DNA of 62,034 nt from a virus, in IMG/VR virus record IMGVR_UViG_3300042988_000114, positions 1 to 62,034 of that record, one strand, 5' to 3'. Positions 29,829 through 38,886 of this stretch are shown piece by piece. Under the pieces are notes generated by a model. That model did no database searches, was not told the origin of the DNA, and worked only from the letters and a program-made list of their open reading frames with translations. The position numbers were made by a program, and so were the translations under genes. The first letter of the stretch is position 1; each line of letters opens with the position of its first letter.

Positions 29829-30833
29829 TTACTGCTTACGGTTGCGAATCATCGCTAGGATGTCTTCCGCACGTTGGCTGCTTGGCTTTGCTGCTGCCGG
29901 AGCAACAGGTTCATCTGCTGCTGGTGCATCGGCTTCCCAAGGCTCAGGTTCTGCTGCTGCTGGCGCTGCTGGTGCTGCCACTGCTGGACGAGCTTGTGCA
30001 ACAGGTTTAGCTGCTGCTTCGTCGCCAGTAGAACCAGTGCCTGCTTGCAAGCCTGCTGGCTTGAAGTAGTTGGCCCAACGATCTGCATCGTATGGTTGAC
30101 CATCAACAGATGCTTCGAACATCTCTTTGATAACCTTCAACGCAGTTTCATCTGGCTTCTTAGGCAAGAAGTCGCTCAAGTTGTACAGACCATGCTGTTC
30201 AATTGCTGCTGCTTCGTCTGCTGTAAGAGCAGATTCTTTACGGCTCCAGCTAGATGTGCTGTAATCAGCGTAACCACCTTTGCTAGTTTTCTTGACAGAG
30301 AAGTCAAGACCAGCTTGGTAGTCAGTTGGCATACTATCCATTTCAGGATCCAACAATGCATTACGCACCAAGTTGAAAATCTGTGGGCTGATGATGAATC
30401 GACGGATCGGGTTCTCTGGATTCTTGTCATCGTTTAGTGGATTGTCGCGAACGAAACCTTGGAACAAGTAGCTTTTCTTTTTCCAGTACTTGCGACCCAT
30501 TTCTTCCAAGTTAGGGTCCTTAAACCAAGTGCGAACTTCTGCAAGGATCGGGCAAGCGTCACCGTACATTTCAACGCAAGGTACTTGCACGATAACTGGT
30601 TTGCTATCTGCTTGACCTTTGATGCCAGCAAAAGGCAACTTGATCATAAGTCTTTCGACCCAGAAGAAGTCATTTTTTGTGTTTGCATCAGGAAGGAATC
30701 TTACGCGAGCTGTAGTGTTTTCTGGAATGTTCCAGTGAGCGTAAACGGCGCTGTCGCCTTGTGGTCGATTACCGCCAGTGCGGTTCTCTTGAGCTTGTAG
30801 TTTTGCACGAATTTCTGCTAATGTCATTGCCAT
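29829..30833 (-). CDS. 32: Single-stranded DNA-binding protein gp32
   Basis: 334 residues. The N terminus MAMTLAEIRAKLQAQ resembles the cooperative-binding LAST-type basic start of gp32; the core contains RVRFLPD, and CVEMYGDACPI supplies Cys of the zinc-binding site; FVRDNPLNDDKNPENP and the FIISPQIFN strand fit the OB-fold of cyanophage gp32. The C-terminal third is Ala/Pro/Glu-rich and acidic, the usual partner-binding tail. GGAAATAC precedes the start. It is the promoter-proximal gene of the recombination cluster. Confidence 0.9.
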   Translation of the reverse strand: MAMTLAEIRAKLQAQENRTGGNRPQGDSAVYAHWNIPENTTARVRFLPDANTKNDFFWVERLMIKLPFAGIKGQADSKPVIVQVPCVEMYGDACPILAEVRTWFKDPNLEEMGRKYWKKKSYLFQGFVRDNPLNDDKNPENPIRRFIISPQIFNLVRNALLDPEMDSMPTDYQAGLDFSVKKTSKGGYADYSTSSWSRKESALTADEAAAIEQHGLYNLSDFLPKKPDETALKVIKEMFEASVDGQPYDADRWANYFKPAGLQAGTGSTGDEAAAKPVAQARPAVAAPAAPAAAEPEPWEADAPAADEPVAPAAAKPSSQRAEDILAMIRNRKQ

Positions 30834-30936
30834 GATGTATTTCCTTTATTAATAATTTAAGATGGTCTTTATATGTGCCTAATCATATAACAGCACAGTG
30901 GCTAGTATATGATAAAGTATTTACCTAAGTCAAAAG

Positions 30937-30961
30937 AAAAGGCACAAATTTTTGTGCCTTT
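30937..30961 (-). terminator. Rho-independent terminator
   Basis: AAAGGCACAAA/TTTTTGTGCCTTT: a strong symmetric stem ending the transcript of the 488-aa gene on the minus strand. Confidence 0.75.
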
Positions 30962-30980
30962 GGTGAAACGTTTTTTGGCG

Positions 30981-32447
30981 TTATCTTACTAAGCCTGCTA
31001 GGCGTTTCATAAAGTCTAACGGATCCGTAGACTCAGCTACAGGCGGCTGCACTTGTTGGTCTGTGCCAGGTGCCGCCACTTGCTGTTGCGGCTGTTGGGT
31101 TGGTACCGGGCTTTGTGTTGCTGGTGTTGGTTGGGCAGGAGCTTGCGACTGAGCCAATTTTGCTTCAATGCGGCTAGCAACAATCTTCATACCATTTTGT
31201 TTCATCCAGCTCAGTACTAGTTGACGAGCATCAGCATCCGGTCCTTGCTCTTGCGAAAACTTTGTTAATTCTTGATCTAATTCGTCATCGTTAAACAAAC
31301 GAATTAGAGCATGTCTTGCATCCACCCCGTCTTGGCCTACACGCAATGCAGTTGCCATAATTTTTTCTAACTCGGCGTACTCTTGATCTTGTGTCTCAAA
31401 CGCATCTTCGGAGATTTCGTTTGCCCAGTTTTCAAAGTCTTCGCCCATCGGAGTATGAATACGTTCTTGACGATTCTTGTAGGCTTTGTACACATATGGC
31501 AACGCATCAGTGAAACGATCATCATAGATCTTCTTAACAAAGCGTTCACGTAGTGCATCAACATCCACTTCTTCTTCAATATCGTGCGATGGTACATATT
31601 CTTGTTTATATGTGCCGTATCCTCTGCGGCCACCTAAGTGCTTTAGCTTGTTCTTTAGTTCGCCGTAACGCTCAACTGCACTCTTTGCCATTTCGTCTGT
31701 TTCGGCGTCTTCGAATTGGCGGCGTTTAGCTTCACGAACAAAGTGAGCCATGGCTCCCATCTCTTTGCCCATTTCCATAATACCACAGCCCAACTCATCA
31801 TCAACTGTGCCACCTTCGCTAACGTGGCGTGCCATTGCACGGGCAACGTGTAGGTTTTTAGTGTCTAGTAAGCGGCGTTCGCCTACATGGTTTTCAATAA
31901 ACACGGATTCAATCTTGCGGCTACGATCGCCACGTTTCTCATCACTTACATTGTCACTGTGACGTACAATAATACGTGCAGGGCCCATTTCTTGATAGCT
32001 GCTGCGAGTTGTGCCCCACATACGGCTTTCAGTAACGGCTGCGGTAACATCAGTGTCAACAAACGTACCATCTGCTTTACTTTGTTGCTTGATATCGCGA
32101 ATGTCCAAATTGCTCTTGTTAATATCACGTACATCAAACTTCATAAGGTTGCCACGGGCAAACTTACGGATGTTCTTTAAGAATTCAAACCATTGTTCTT
32201 GTTGAGCATCATCAAGTTGGTCTGTGATGTTCTTGCTAAAGTAAACTTTAAGACCATCATCGTCAACAATACTCATAGTAACGTTGCCGTAGTTTTTACC
32301 ATTTGAATCAATGTAATCAAAGTTGAAAAAACGGGCCTTAGATGGATCGTTTGTACGTTTGGCGTTTTCGTCGCCTAAGTTCACGTTCTCAAAACGAGTA
32401 CGGATCTTGTCAAATAAATTTTCTGCAATTTTGTCTAATTCACGCAT
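30981..32447 (-). CDS. Conserved T4-like phage protein of unknown function (488 aa)
   Basis: The first 350 residues are mixed alpha/beta and charged (MRELDKIAENLFDKIRTRF, GNVTMSIVDDDGLKVYF, GPARIIVRHSD), and the last 80 are a Pro/Gln-rich low-complexity linker followed by a short LDFMKRLAGLV helix. I do not recognise an enzyme motif. A TAAATATA late-promoter motif lies 15-25 bases upstream, so it is probably expressed late with the packaging genes next to it; a virion or prohead role is possible. Confidence 0.65.
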   Translation of the reverse strand: MRELDKIAENLFDKIRTRFENVNLGDENAKRTNDPSKARFFNFDYIDSNGKNYGNVTMSIVDDDGLKVYFSKNITDQLDDAQQEQWFEFLKNIRKFARGNLMKFDVRDINKSNLDIRDIKQQSKADGTFVDTDVTAAVTESRMWGTTRSSYQEMGPARIIVRHSDNVSDEKRGDRSRKIESVFIENHVGERRLLDTKNLHVARAMARHVSEGGTVDDELGCGIMEMGKEMGAMAHFVREAKRRQFEDAETDEMAKSAVERYGELKNKLKHLGGRRGYGTYKQEYVPSHDIEEEVDVDALRERFVKKIYDDRFTDALPYVYKAYKNRQERIHTPMGEDFENWANEISEDAFETQDQEYAELEKIMATALRVGQDGVDARHALIRLFNDDELDQELTKFSQEQGPDADARQLVLSWMKQNGMKIVASRIEAKLAQSQAPAQPTPATQSPVPTQQPQQQVAAPGTDQQVQPPVAESTDPLDFMKRLAGLVR

Positions 32448-32472
32448 GGGTTAAACCTGTCTATTTGTATAT

Positions 32473-34044
32473 TTAGCTGAAGCTAGCCAGGAACGGCATA
32501 GGTTGTACATAATCCTCTGCTTTGTCCTTCATAGTTTCGTCTAAGTTGCTATCATAGCTTTGTAGTGCTTGAATAATACGTACAGCCAACATCAAGCTCA
32601 TAACCAAATCGTCTGTTTCGCCCATTTTAGCTTCAAAGCTGCTGCCCGCTGCTACAAAGGTCTTAAGCTCAGATATTAGGTTTTTACTTGCAATGGTTAG
32701 CTTTTTGGATTCAATTAACGCCTTAACTTTTGCACACACTGCTAGCTTGGTTTTGTTGGTTGTAGTAAACCCTTTGCGATACGAACGTCCTTTACCCATT
32801 GTGCGTGGTTCACTAATAAACACACCCTTGATGTTTTCTTCGCCCATTTCGCTGATACTAATTAGTGCCGCTTCACCTAAGGTGTTGTTTTCAACACTGT
32901 AGTAAATTTCGGTTTCAGTTCCAATTTGGTCGTATATATGTTGTGTAATTTCTTTAAGAATAACAATCTGCCGCTGGATTGGTGTTTTGTTATGCTGCCA
33001 TTCGCCCACTTGCATTAAGCTAGGAACTTCAATAACTTGTATTGCAGCAGGGTCGCCACCTGTTCCCAAGCTAGGGTCTAGTGCAACTACGTAAGTGTTA
33101 CCCTTGGTTGGACGTTTATACCAACGCACCTGCCCTTGGCGCTCAATTGGGTCAACGCCTGCCATTTCAATTAAGGTAGCAGCATTAATAAGAGTTTCGT
33201 CATAAATCAAGAACTCGCAACCGTGTTCACGACGGAAACGTTCTTCACCGATGCGTCCAATTTCATCTGCTTTCCATGCTTCGTCCCGGTCCGGATGTTC
33301 CCACCAGTTAGCTTGGTAAGCACGGAAACCGTTTTGTCCAAGTGCTGTTTCGTTACCAAACTCATCAATGCACTTGTTGGCACCTTTCCAAATCAACGCA
33401 AATTGGTCTTCGTCACTGTTTGGTGTTGATGTAATAATCGCTTTACCACCAGTAGATAGTGTAGGCGAAATGGAAGTCCAGAATTCTGTAGCAATAGTAG
33501 GTCTAACGAATGCAAACTCGTCACAATATAGTAGCGAAATAGACATACCACGACCAGTTGTTTCAGTTGTGGTTTGCGAAACAATACGTGACCCGTTTTC
33601 AAATTCTAAGCTACCTTTGTTGTAGCTGGTACAACCTGCTCTAATATGATCGGGGCATAGTTCGTATGCATAACGGATACGCTGCATAATTTCCTGGGCA
33701 CCAGTGTACTTGTGTGCAGCAATAAGAATTGTGCTGTCCGGAACAAACATAGCGTACCAAAGTAAGTACCCTGCTGCACTTGTAGATTTACCCGTTTGAC
33801 GTGGCATCAAGCTAATTGAGAAACGATAGTTGTGATACGAGTCAATTAGTTTCTTTTGGTAATCAAACGGGTGATACAACATCTTACCTTTTGTGGGATG
33901 TTGAATGTAGAAGTAGTTGTCCATGAAATACTCTGGACCAGTAATCGGATCTGCACATCTTGCAAACTCAATGATTTGCTTTTCGGTGTAGCTGTCTTTT
34001 TTATGCGGCGTCTTTACGATCGTCGTTTCTAATGGTTTACTCAT
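32473..34044 (-). CDS. 17: Terminase large subunit gp17
   Basis: 523 residues from the ATG at 34044. SLMPRQTGKST at about 78-88 is the Walker A of the packaging ATPase; SLLYCDEFAFV is Walker B with the catalytic Glu; VVALDPSLGTGGDPAAIQ is the first Asp motif of the RNase H-like nuclease, and AKMGETDDLVMSLM a later acidic motif. The protein cuts concatemers and pumps DNA into the prohead. An upstream in-frame start would cross the GTAAATAC late-promoter motif at 34049-34056 and is less likely. The small subunit is about 4 kb upstream. Confidence 0.95.
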   Translation of the reverse strand: MSKPLETTIVKTPHKKDSYTEKQIIEFARCADPITGPEYFMDNYFYIQHPTKGKMLYHPFDYQKKLIDSYHNYRFSISLMPRQTGKSTSAAGYLLWYAMFVPDSTILIAAHKYTGAQEIMQRIRYAYELCPDHIRAGCTSYNKGSLEFENGSRIVSQTTTETTGRGMSISLLYCDEFAFVRPTIATEFWTSISPTLSTGGKAIITSTPNSDEDQFALIWKGANKCIDEFGNETALGQNGFRAYQANWWEHPDRDEAWKADEIGRIGEERFRREHGCEFLIYDETLINAATLIEMAGVDPIERQGQVRWYKRPTKGNTYVVALDPSLGTGGDPAAIQVIEVPSLMQVGEWQHNKTPIQRQIVILKEITQHIYDQIGTETEIYYSVENNTLGEAALISISEMGEENIKGVFISEPRTMGKGRSYRKGFTTTNKTKLAVCAKVKALIESKKLTIASKNLISELKTFVAAGSSFEAKMGETDDLVMSLMLAVRIIQALQSYDSNLDETMKDKAEDYVQPMPFLASFS

Positions 34045-34084
34045 ACATGTATTTACATAATATGTGCCGTTTATGTTAATTTGA

Positions 34085-34113
34085 TTGACAAAAAAGGGCA
34101 TTTCTGCTAAACT
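34085..34113 (+). promoter_or_regulatory. Sigma-70-like promoter
   Basis: TTGACA (34085-34090), 17-nt spacer, TAAACT (34108-34113), about 50 bases before the HNH endonuclease gene. Confidence 0.55.
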
Positions 34114-34161
34114 GAACAGGTTAAATACATTGGGTCTTTAACTTTTCGAAATGAGAACAAT

Positions 34162-34695
34162 ATGGCAGATACATTACTACTTAATGCAGACCACCAACCA
34201 ATTAGCATTCTACCGCTAAGTGTTATCGGGTGGCAGCATGCTTTAAAATTGTACTTCTTGGATCGTATTACGGTTCTAGAATCCTACGAAGACCGCGTTA
34301 TTCGCAGCGAACATATGAGTATCAATGTTCCAGCGGTTGCGGTTACAAAGGAATATTACAATTTTAAAAAGGGTGTGAAGTTCAGTCGCCATAACTTGTA
34401 TTTGCGTGACCTATATCAGTGCCAATACTGCGGCGACACCTTTCACACTAGCGAACTAACTATTGACCACGTAATTCCACGTGCAATGGGCGGCGGAACA
34501 AGCTGGGAAAACTGTGTAACAAGCTGCAAGGCATGTAACAGCAAAAAGGGCCATAAGTTGCAGAAACCTCTGCGTATGCCTTTTATCCCAAGCTACCACA
34601 GCCTAATTAAAACCTGGAAGGATCGTCCATTCCACGTAGGCCACGAAAGCTGGTTGCGTTATTTGGGTGTTGACCGTAAAGTAGTCAACGGTTAA
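34162..34695 (+). CDS. HNH endonuclease
   Basis: 177 residues. CQYCGDTFHTSELTIDHVIPR contains the first zinc CxxC and the HNH catalytic DHV; GGTSWENCVTSCKACNSKKG provides the Asn and second CxxC. This is the McrA/HNH_5 type common in phages and cyanobacteria. It stands alone on the plus strand with its own promoter, which suits a homing or nicking enzyme; its tail overlaps the convergent gene by four bases. Confidence 0.85.
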   Translation: MADTLLLNADHQPISILPLSVIGWQHALKLYFLDRITVLESYEDRVIRSEHMSINVPAVAVTKEYYNFKKGVKFSRHNLYLRDLYQCQYCGDTFHTSELTIDHVIPRAMGGGTSWENCVTSCKACNSKKGHKLQKPLRMPFIPSYHSLIKTWKDRPFHVGHESWLRYLGVDRKVVNG

Positions 34696-35075
34696 TTACT
34701 ACTAGGTTTAGAGAAAAGCGTATTGCCAGTGGGTGCAGTTTTGCCCACTGGCTTTTCGCCTGTTAGGTACGGTCTAGAGAACCACAACTGGAACCATTCT
34801 GGGCTACCAGGCTTGATGTGATGTTCGTGCTCTAACTGTTTCTTTTCCATCGCTGTGTCGCTAATGTTGCTGCCCACAGGACTCATTTTTCCACTAGGAT
34901 TGTGGTTGCCAGCATGTGCAGCTTTATCACGAGTTTCTGTGATTCCTGCCAATTCCTGCATACGTGCCAAGTCGTGCATACCAACTGCGGCAGGATCATG
35001 TAACACTGCATCAGGAATTAATGACTCTTCTGCAGATGGTACATAATCAGCTGACGTAATTCGGTACTGTTTCAT
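34692..35075 (-). CDS. Conserved virion-associated hypothetical protein
   Basis: 127 residues. The C-terminal segment KPGSPEWFQLWFSRPYLTGEKP is a pattern I recall from several T4-like cyanophage hypothetical proteins. KMSPVGSN repeats a motif found in the protein encoded at 37014-37607 (DSPVGSK), hinting that both belong to the same assembly. No catalytic motif is visible. Shares one base with the upstream gene. Confidence 0.6.
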   Translation of the reverse strand: MKQYRITSADYVPSAEESLIPDAVLHDPAAVGMHDLARMQELAGITETRDKAAHAGNHNPSGKMSPVGSNISDTAMEKKQLEHEHHIKPGSPEWFQLWFSRPYLTGEKPVGKTAPTGNTLFSKPSSN

Positions 35076-35455
35076 TAAACGCCGTACTTGTTTTTCTTTA
35101 CTTTCGGTACAGCACTTAATTTATTAGTATCAGATAATTCCATACTGTTAAGGTTGCCACCGTTTAAGTCGTCCACGTTAGCCCCGGCAATTTTATATGC
35201 TTGAGCCAACATGTCTGCTTCTTCCTGTGTATATGGATGAGCAGTGTGTTTTTTTCCATAAAAGGACTTTGGATCCATGTCCACTAATGGAGTTTTACCG
35301 TCGCAGCTAGCAAGAGCTAACCCTAGTCTATAATGCGTATAGTCAGTGTTGTTATGCTCTTTGTCGCTAAACGTATGAATACCAGTGCTGGCTTCTTTAT
35401 ACCCTTTTGGTATTTTGCCAGCCCTGGCTTCAACGATAATTTCGTTTATTTTCAT
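35075..35455 (-). CDS. Hypothetical protein (126 aa)
   Basis: The protein begins MKINEIIVEARAGKIPKGYKEAS, a start shared by many late cyanophage proteins, then HTFSDKEHNNTDYTHYRLGLALASCDGK and a Tyr-rich middle (KSFYGKKHTAHPYTQEEADMLAQAYKIAG). No recognised family. It overlaps the 521-aa gene by four bases and is probably expressed with it. Confidence 0.6.
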   Translation of the reverse strand: MKINEIIVEARAGKIPKGYKEASTGIHTFSDKEHNNTDYTHYRLGLALASCDGKTPLVDMDPKSFYGKKHTAHPYTQEEADMLAQAYKIAGANVDDLNGGNLNSMELSDTNKLSAVPKVKKNKYGV

Positions 35456-37017
35456 TTACGTAACTTCAAAGACTGGTAATCACGCATTAGTCGACGCCCC
35501 ATGTCATCCATTGGATCCATACTTTCCAATGTTTGCAATGTAGGAGTTGCCATTGGGTTGTCACCAGGATATTCACGCTTGAACTGCTTCTTCTCACGGT
35601 TCATGTCATCGCCTTGATGTGTAATAACATCTTGGCCTTGATAACATTCTTCAGGAGTGTTAGCATACTGCTCTTCAGCTTCGTCCATTTCAATTTCAAT
35701 TGCTTCTGGCTCTGCGGTTGCTAAACGAGCGTGGGCATCACTGTCGCCCATGCCTGCCATTTTTAGCATAGACATTAATTGGTCTGCTGCATCGCCGTCT
35801 GCTGTGATAGTAACGTTCTTGTTGCCATCTGTGCTAGCGTTTGTGCTGATGTTAACACGGCCTTGCTTTTGTTCCATGCCCAATGCTTCTTGCCCAATAG
35901 ACATTTCGCAGTTCTCAGTTAAGCCAGCTAAACGTGCCAACTCATTTAACTCAGCATCTTCGAAGGTGCTCTTGTTACGCAAATCGGCTAGCAATTCGTC
36001 ATCGCTGCCGTGACCAATTGCTTTATTAATACCGCTAGCAACAGAACCAACTGCGTCCTTGGCACGATCTAAAATAGATGGCTTGCCTTGTACACGGCTT
36101 GGTTCAAATGGTGCAGTAGGTTTAGCTAGTGCCATTGCATCTTGTGGAGCAAAGCTAGGACCTTTTGGCACTGCTTCGCCCATTAAACGCTTGCCATGGT
36201 TATGAATCTTTAGGAACGCTTCTAGCTTGTCGCTGCAATGTCCTGTTTTCTTAAAGGAATCAATGTCGGCTTGGATTTCGCTTAACATTTCTGCAATGCC
36301 AGAATCAGTTTCCTTCATCATTTCAGCAAAGTTAATGCCTTCGGCGATTTTACGCTTACGGCTTTCTTCTACTTTACCAGCATTGTGTGCTTTCCATGCT
36401 GTAGCATAAGCAATGCCTTTTTCTTTGTCTGTTAGTTTGCCGTCATTGGCGTAGCCGGCTTTAATGGACTTAACCATTTTTTCAGCTTTCTTGCCAGGAG
36501 GGGCAACTTCATTCTTAACGTTGTCGTACTTGTTAGTTGGCTTGTCTAAACGTTTAACGTGTCCAGGCTTGTTAGCTGGATTGTAAACAGACTTAGCTTT
36601 CTTTTCAGTGCCCTTGATCGTTGGGTTCTCTTCACGCTCTTCATCTAGGCCAGCAGCTTTACGACGACTACCAATAACTTCATCCTTTTCGGACTCAATC
36701 TTGCCGTCTTTGTCGTAGTCTTTGCTGGCTTTCTTAGAGGCTTCATCTAGTCCGGCTGCTTTACGACGACTACCAATGACTTCGTCTTTTTCAGTTTCAA
36801 CTTTACCGTCTTTGTCGTAGTCTTTGTCGGCCTTCTTAGACTTTTCAAATTGCTCACGCAATTTTTGCTCAACGCCTTTTACGCCTTCAAGGATAGATCC
36901 TTTGGCTTCAACACTTTCATAAATTGATTGTGCTTCTGCTTTAACTTGTTGTTCTTGTGTAGGTTCTAATTTTTTAAAAATGTTTAGAACGTTGTACATT
37001 CCGTTACTGTTGCTCAT
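35452..37017 (-). CDS. Virion-associated protein with tandem EF-hand-like repeats
   Basis: 521 residues. Residues about 66-91 and 100-125 are near-identical repeats containing DYDKDGK(V/I)E, a calcium-binding EF-hand/dockerin-type loop (DxDxDG). Flanking sequence is Lys/Glu-rich and likely helical; the C-terminal half has a DGDAADQLMSMLKMAGMGDSD segment also suggestive of acidic binding. A role as a prohead core or capsid-associated protein is possible from position, not shown by sequence. The coding DNA also repeats, so the duplication is recent. Confidence 0.65.
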   Translation of the reverse strand: MSNSNGMYNVLNIFKKLEPTQEQQVKAEAQSIYESVEAKGSILEGVKGVEQKLREQFEKSKKADKDYDKDGKVETEKDEVIGSRRKAAGLDEASKKASKDYDKDGKIESEKDEVIGSRRKAAGLDEEREENPTIKGTEKKAKSVYNPANKPGHVKRLDKPTNKYDNVKNEVAPPGKKAEKMVKSIKAGYANDGKLTDKEKGIAYATAWKAHNAGKVEESRKRKIAEGINFAEMMKETDSGIAEMLSEIQADIDSFKKTGHCSDKLEAFLKIHNHGKRLMGEAVPKGPSFAPQDAMALAKPTAPFEPSRVQGKPSILDRAKDAVGSVASGINKAIGHGSDDELLADLRNKSTFEDAELNELARLAGLTENCEMSIGQEALGMEQKQGRVNISTNASTDGNKNVTITADGDAADQLMSMLKMAGMGDSDAHARLATAEPEAIEIEMDEAEEQYANTPEECYQGQDVITHQGDDMNREKKQFKREYPGDNPMATPTLQTLESMDPMDDMGRRLMRDYQSLKLRK

Positions 37018-37607
37018 CGTACTGATCCTTTTGGTGGTGTCGGTAATTTAACTTGTTTGCTGCCAACAGGACTATCAGTACCTGCAGGTGATGCGTCCAT
37101 TGTTTTTCCGTCTGCTTCGCTCTTGGCTGCAAACTCATATGAACGTGAAGATAGCTCTTTTAGCATACTATCGCGGCGTGCCTGACCGACTAGCTCTTGA
37201 CCACCAGCATCTGCTTTTAGTTCAGGTTGATCTAGTAATGCACCTTCGTGATCTTTGCCGTGAGCTTCAAACTCTTCATTGAAGTCGCGTTGGTTCTTGG
37301 GCCAAACGCACACGCACTCAGGGTTAATGCCAGCACGTTCTTTAATAAGTTGGCGTAATTGTTCTGGAGTGGTTGGGTACTTAATTGTTACCTCAAAAAT
37401 CCAGCACTCGCATGCACCCATTTTAGGAAACTCTCTATGTTCCTGAATAGGCATGCTCTTAGGGCTGGATACGCTCTCCAATTCGTGAGCATTTAAAGCG
37501 TTTTTGATACGCTCCATAACGTCACCTTGTGGGTTAGTGCCTGCAATCTTAACCGTGTAGTCATACGACTTATTAAGATCAAACACATACTGTTGGTATG
37601 ATTTCAT
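37014..37607 (-). CDS. Conserved hypothetical protein near terminase small subunit
   Basis: 197 residues. The N-terminal half is a mixed alpha/beta domain (YDYTVKIAGTNPQGDVMERIKNAL ... CECWIFEVTIKYPTTPEQLRQLI), the rest is polar and ends in a basic KLPTPPKGSVR tail. AGAGGAATT and an AATAAATAT late motif (37625-37633) lie upstream of the ATG, supporting late expression. It overlaps the EF-hand-like gene by an ATGA junction. No function is recognised. Confidence 0.65.
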   Translation of the reverse strand: MKSYQQYVFDLNKSYDYTVKIAGTNPQGDVMERIKNALNAHELESVSSPKSMPIQEHREFPKMGACECWIFEVTIKYPTTPEQLRQLIKERAGINPECVCVWPKNQRDFNEEFEAHGKDHEGALLDQPELKADAGGQELVGQARRDSMLKELSSRSYEFAAKSEADGKTMDASPAGTDSPVGSKQVKLPTPPKGSVR

Positions 37608-37624
37608 TGCGAATTCCTCTATTG

Positions 37625-37633
37625 TATATTTAT
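37625..37633 (-). promoter_or_regulatory. T4-type late promoter motif
   Basis: Minus strand AATAAATAT, about 20 bases before the gene starting at 37607. Confidence 0.5.
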
Positions 37634-38124
37634 TGTTTCTTAGACTTTTCCAGGATAGACGCTAGTAAAGCATTACGATCTAGTAACATTCCCTTACCAT
37701 CTTCTGGTTCTTCCTCAACTTTGCCAGAATCCTTTTGAACTTGGTGATCAAATTTGGCTTTTTGTAACTGTAACTGTATTTGCTTCAGCTTCTTATCCAT
37801 TTTAGCTGTTTTAGCTGTGATGCTATGCCCTAGTAGCTGGCTTGCAGTTTGAAAAATAACCCCACCAAAGCGTGGGTCTACATTCATGCCTAAGTCTAGT
37901 AGGTCTTCTGCTTTGTCCTTTGCTAGCTTTGCTAACTCGTCAAGGTCTGCATCAATGGAATCCAAGTCTGTGATTCCCGGCAGGGCGGCATCAATTTTAT
38001 CAATGGCTTCATCAACTTGTGTAATAATGTCGCGATTTTCTTCAATTACTTGTTTAACTTCGGCGCTAGTTGCACCTTCGCCAACTTCTGGTAAATTGAA
38101 TAAGGATTCTAATTTTTTAGTCAT
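37630..38124 (-). CDS. 16: Terminase small subunit gp16-like
   Basis: About 164 residues from the ATG at 38124, directly behind GTTAAATACATT, a late-promoter motif. The core NVDPRFGGVIFQTASQLLGH followed by a Lys-rich helix resembles the 'PRHMEVFATLMGQM...KLHKDMKDI' coiled-coil core of T4 gp16; flanking regions are acidic and flexible, as in gp16. gp16 forms a ring that recognises DNA and stimulates gp17. It is several genes from gp17, so the call rests on the core pattern. Confidence 0.6.
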   Translation of the reverse strand: MTKKLESLFNLPEVGEGATSAEVKQVIEENRDIITQVDEAIDKIDAALPGITDLDSIDADLDELAKLAKDKAEDLLDLGMNVDPRFGGVIFQTASQLLGHSITAKTAKMDKKLKQIQLQLQKAKFDHQVQKDSGKVEEEPEDGKGMLLDRNALLASILEKSKKQ

Positions 38125-38131
38125 AATGTAT

Positions 38132-38833
38132 TTAACCAATATTTTCAGAGTGTATTTCGTCTTTGAACCATTTATGTATATTGGCGAAAACTTCTGCTTC
38201 TTGCCCGGTGTAAAAATGTGGGCCTGGCTCGGTTCCCGGATTTCCTAAATGCGGAAATCCGTTTCTAACTGTAATACTTGGTAGTGCTTGCATATGTTGC
38301 TTTGCTGCATTGTACGGGCACTGCTCAGTTTGATCATTTACATGATGCAATATTAATGTCGGAGTAGAAATTTTATCCGATTCAAAGTGTTGAACATATG
38401 CATCTTTATACATAATATCAGTTTCTTTAGTTGGCACCCAGGTTCCGTTGCTGATTACAATTTTTTGTATCACTGGGTCCTCACGCATTGCCAGGTAAGC
38501 AGCTTCCAATGCGCCGAAACTATGCCCAAAACACATAATCGGGATACCGGGATATTGAGTTGCTAGATAATCTATTGCTTTAGATAGCATCAACTGTCGA
38601 TCTTTGCTTAGACGGAATTTAGCAGGCATTCCAGTTGTTTCAAAGTTTTTAGTTAACTCAAACACTGCCACTGATACATTCATTTTTAAGCACCAGGGTA
38701 TTAGATAAAACGGAAGAGAGTATCTCTTAACTCCGCCTGGGATAAACAATAGTATGTATTCAGGGCGATCCACGGTATGCAACGTTAAATCTGTTTCGTA
38801 GTTCCCGGATAACAGGGGTATTCTTTTAAGCAT
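38132..38833 (-). CDS. Alpha/beta hydrolase
   Basis: About 233 residues starting MLKRIPLLSG. MCFGHSFGALEAAY is the nucleophile elbow (GHSFG), HHVNDQTEQC places the acid residue and PGPHFYTG the His. No signal peptide, so cytoplasmic. The family acts on esters, thioesters or peptides; the substrate is unknown. TAAATATGTG before the ATG suggests late expression. It overlaps the frame of the terminase small subunit gene only in the longer, unlikely start. Confidence 0.7.
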   Translation of the reverse strand: MLKRIPLLSGNYETDLTLHTVDRPEYILLFIPGGVKRYSLPFYLIPWCLKMNVSVAVFELTKNFETTGMPAKFRLSKDRQLMLSKAIDYLATQYPGIPIMCFGHSFGALEAAYLAMREDPVIQKIVISNGTWVPTKETDIMYKDAYVQHFESDKISTPTLILHHVNDQTEQCPYNAAKQHMQALPSITVRNGFPHLGNPGTEPGPHFYTGQEAEVFANIHKWFKDEIHSENIG

Positions 38834-38846
38834 CACATATTTAAAG

Positions 38847-38872
38847 AAAAAAGGCACCTAGGTGCCTTTTTT
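38847..38872 (-). terminator. Bidirectional Rho-independent terminator
   Basis: AAAAAAGGCACCTAGGTGCCTTTTTT, a palindromic stem with A and T runs on both sides, between the DctP-like gene and the hydrolase gene. Confidence 0.8.
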
Positions 38873-38886
38873 GGGGTAGTTAACGT

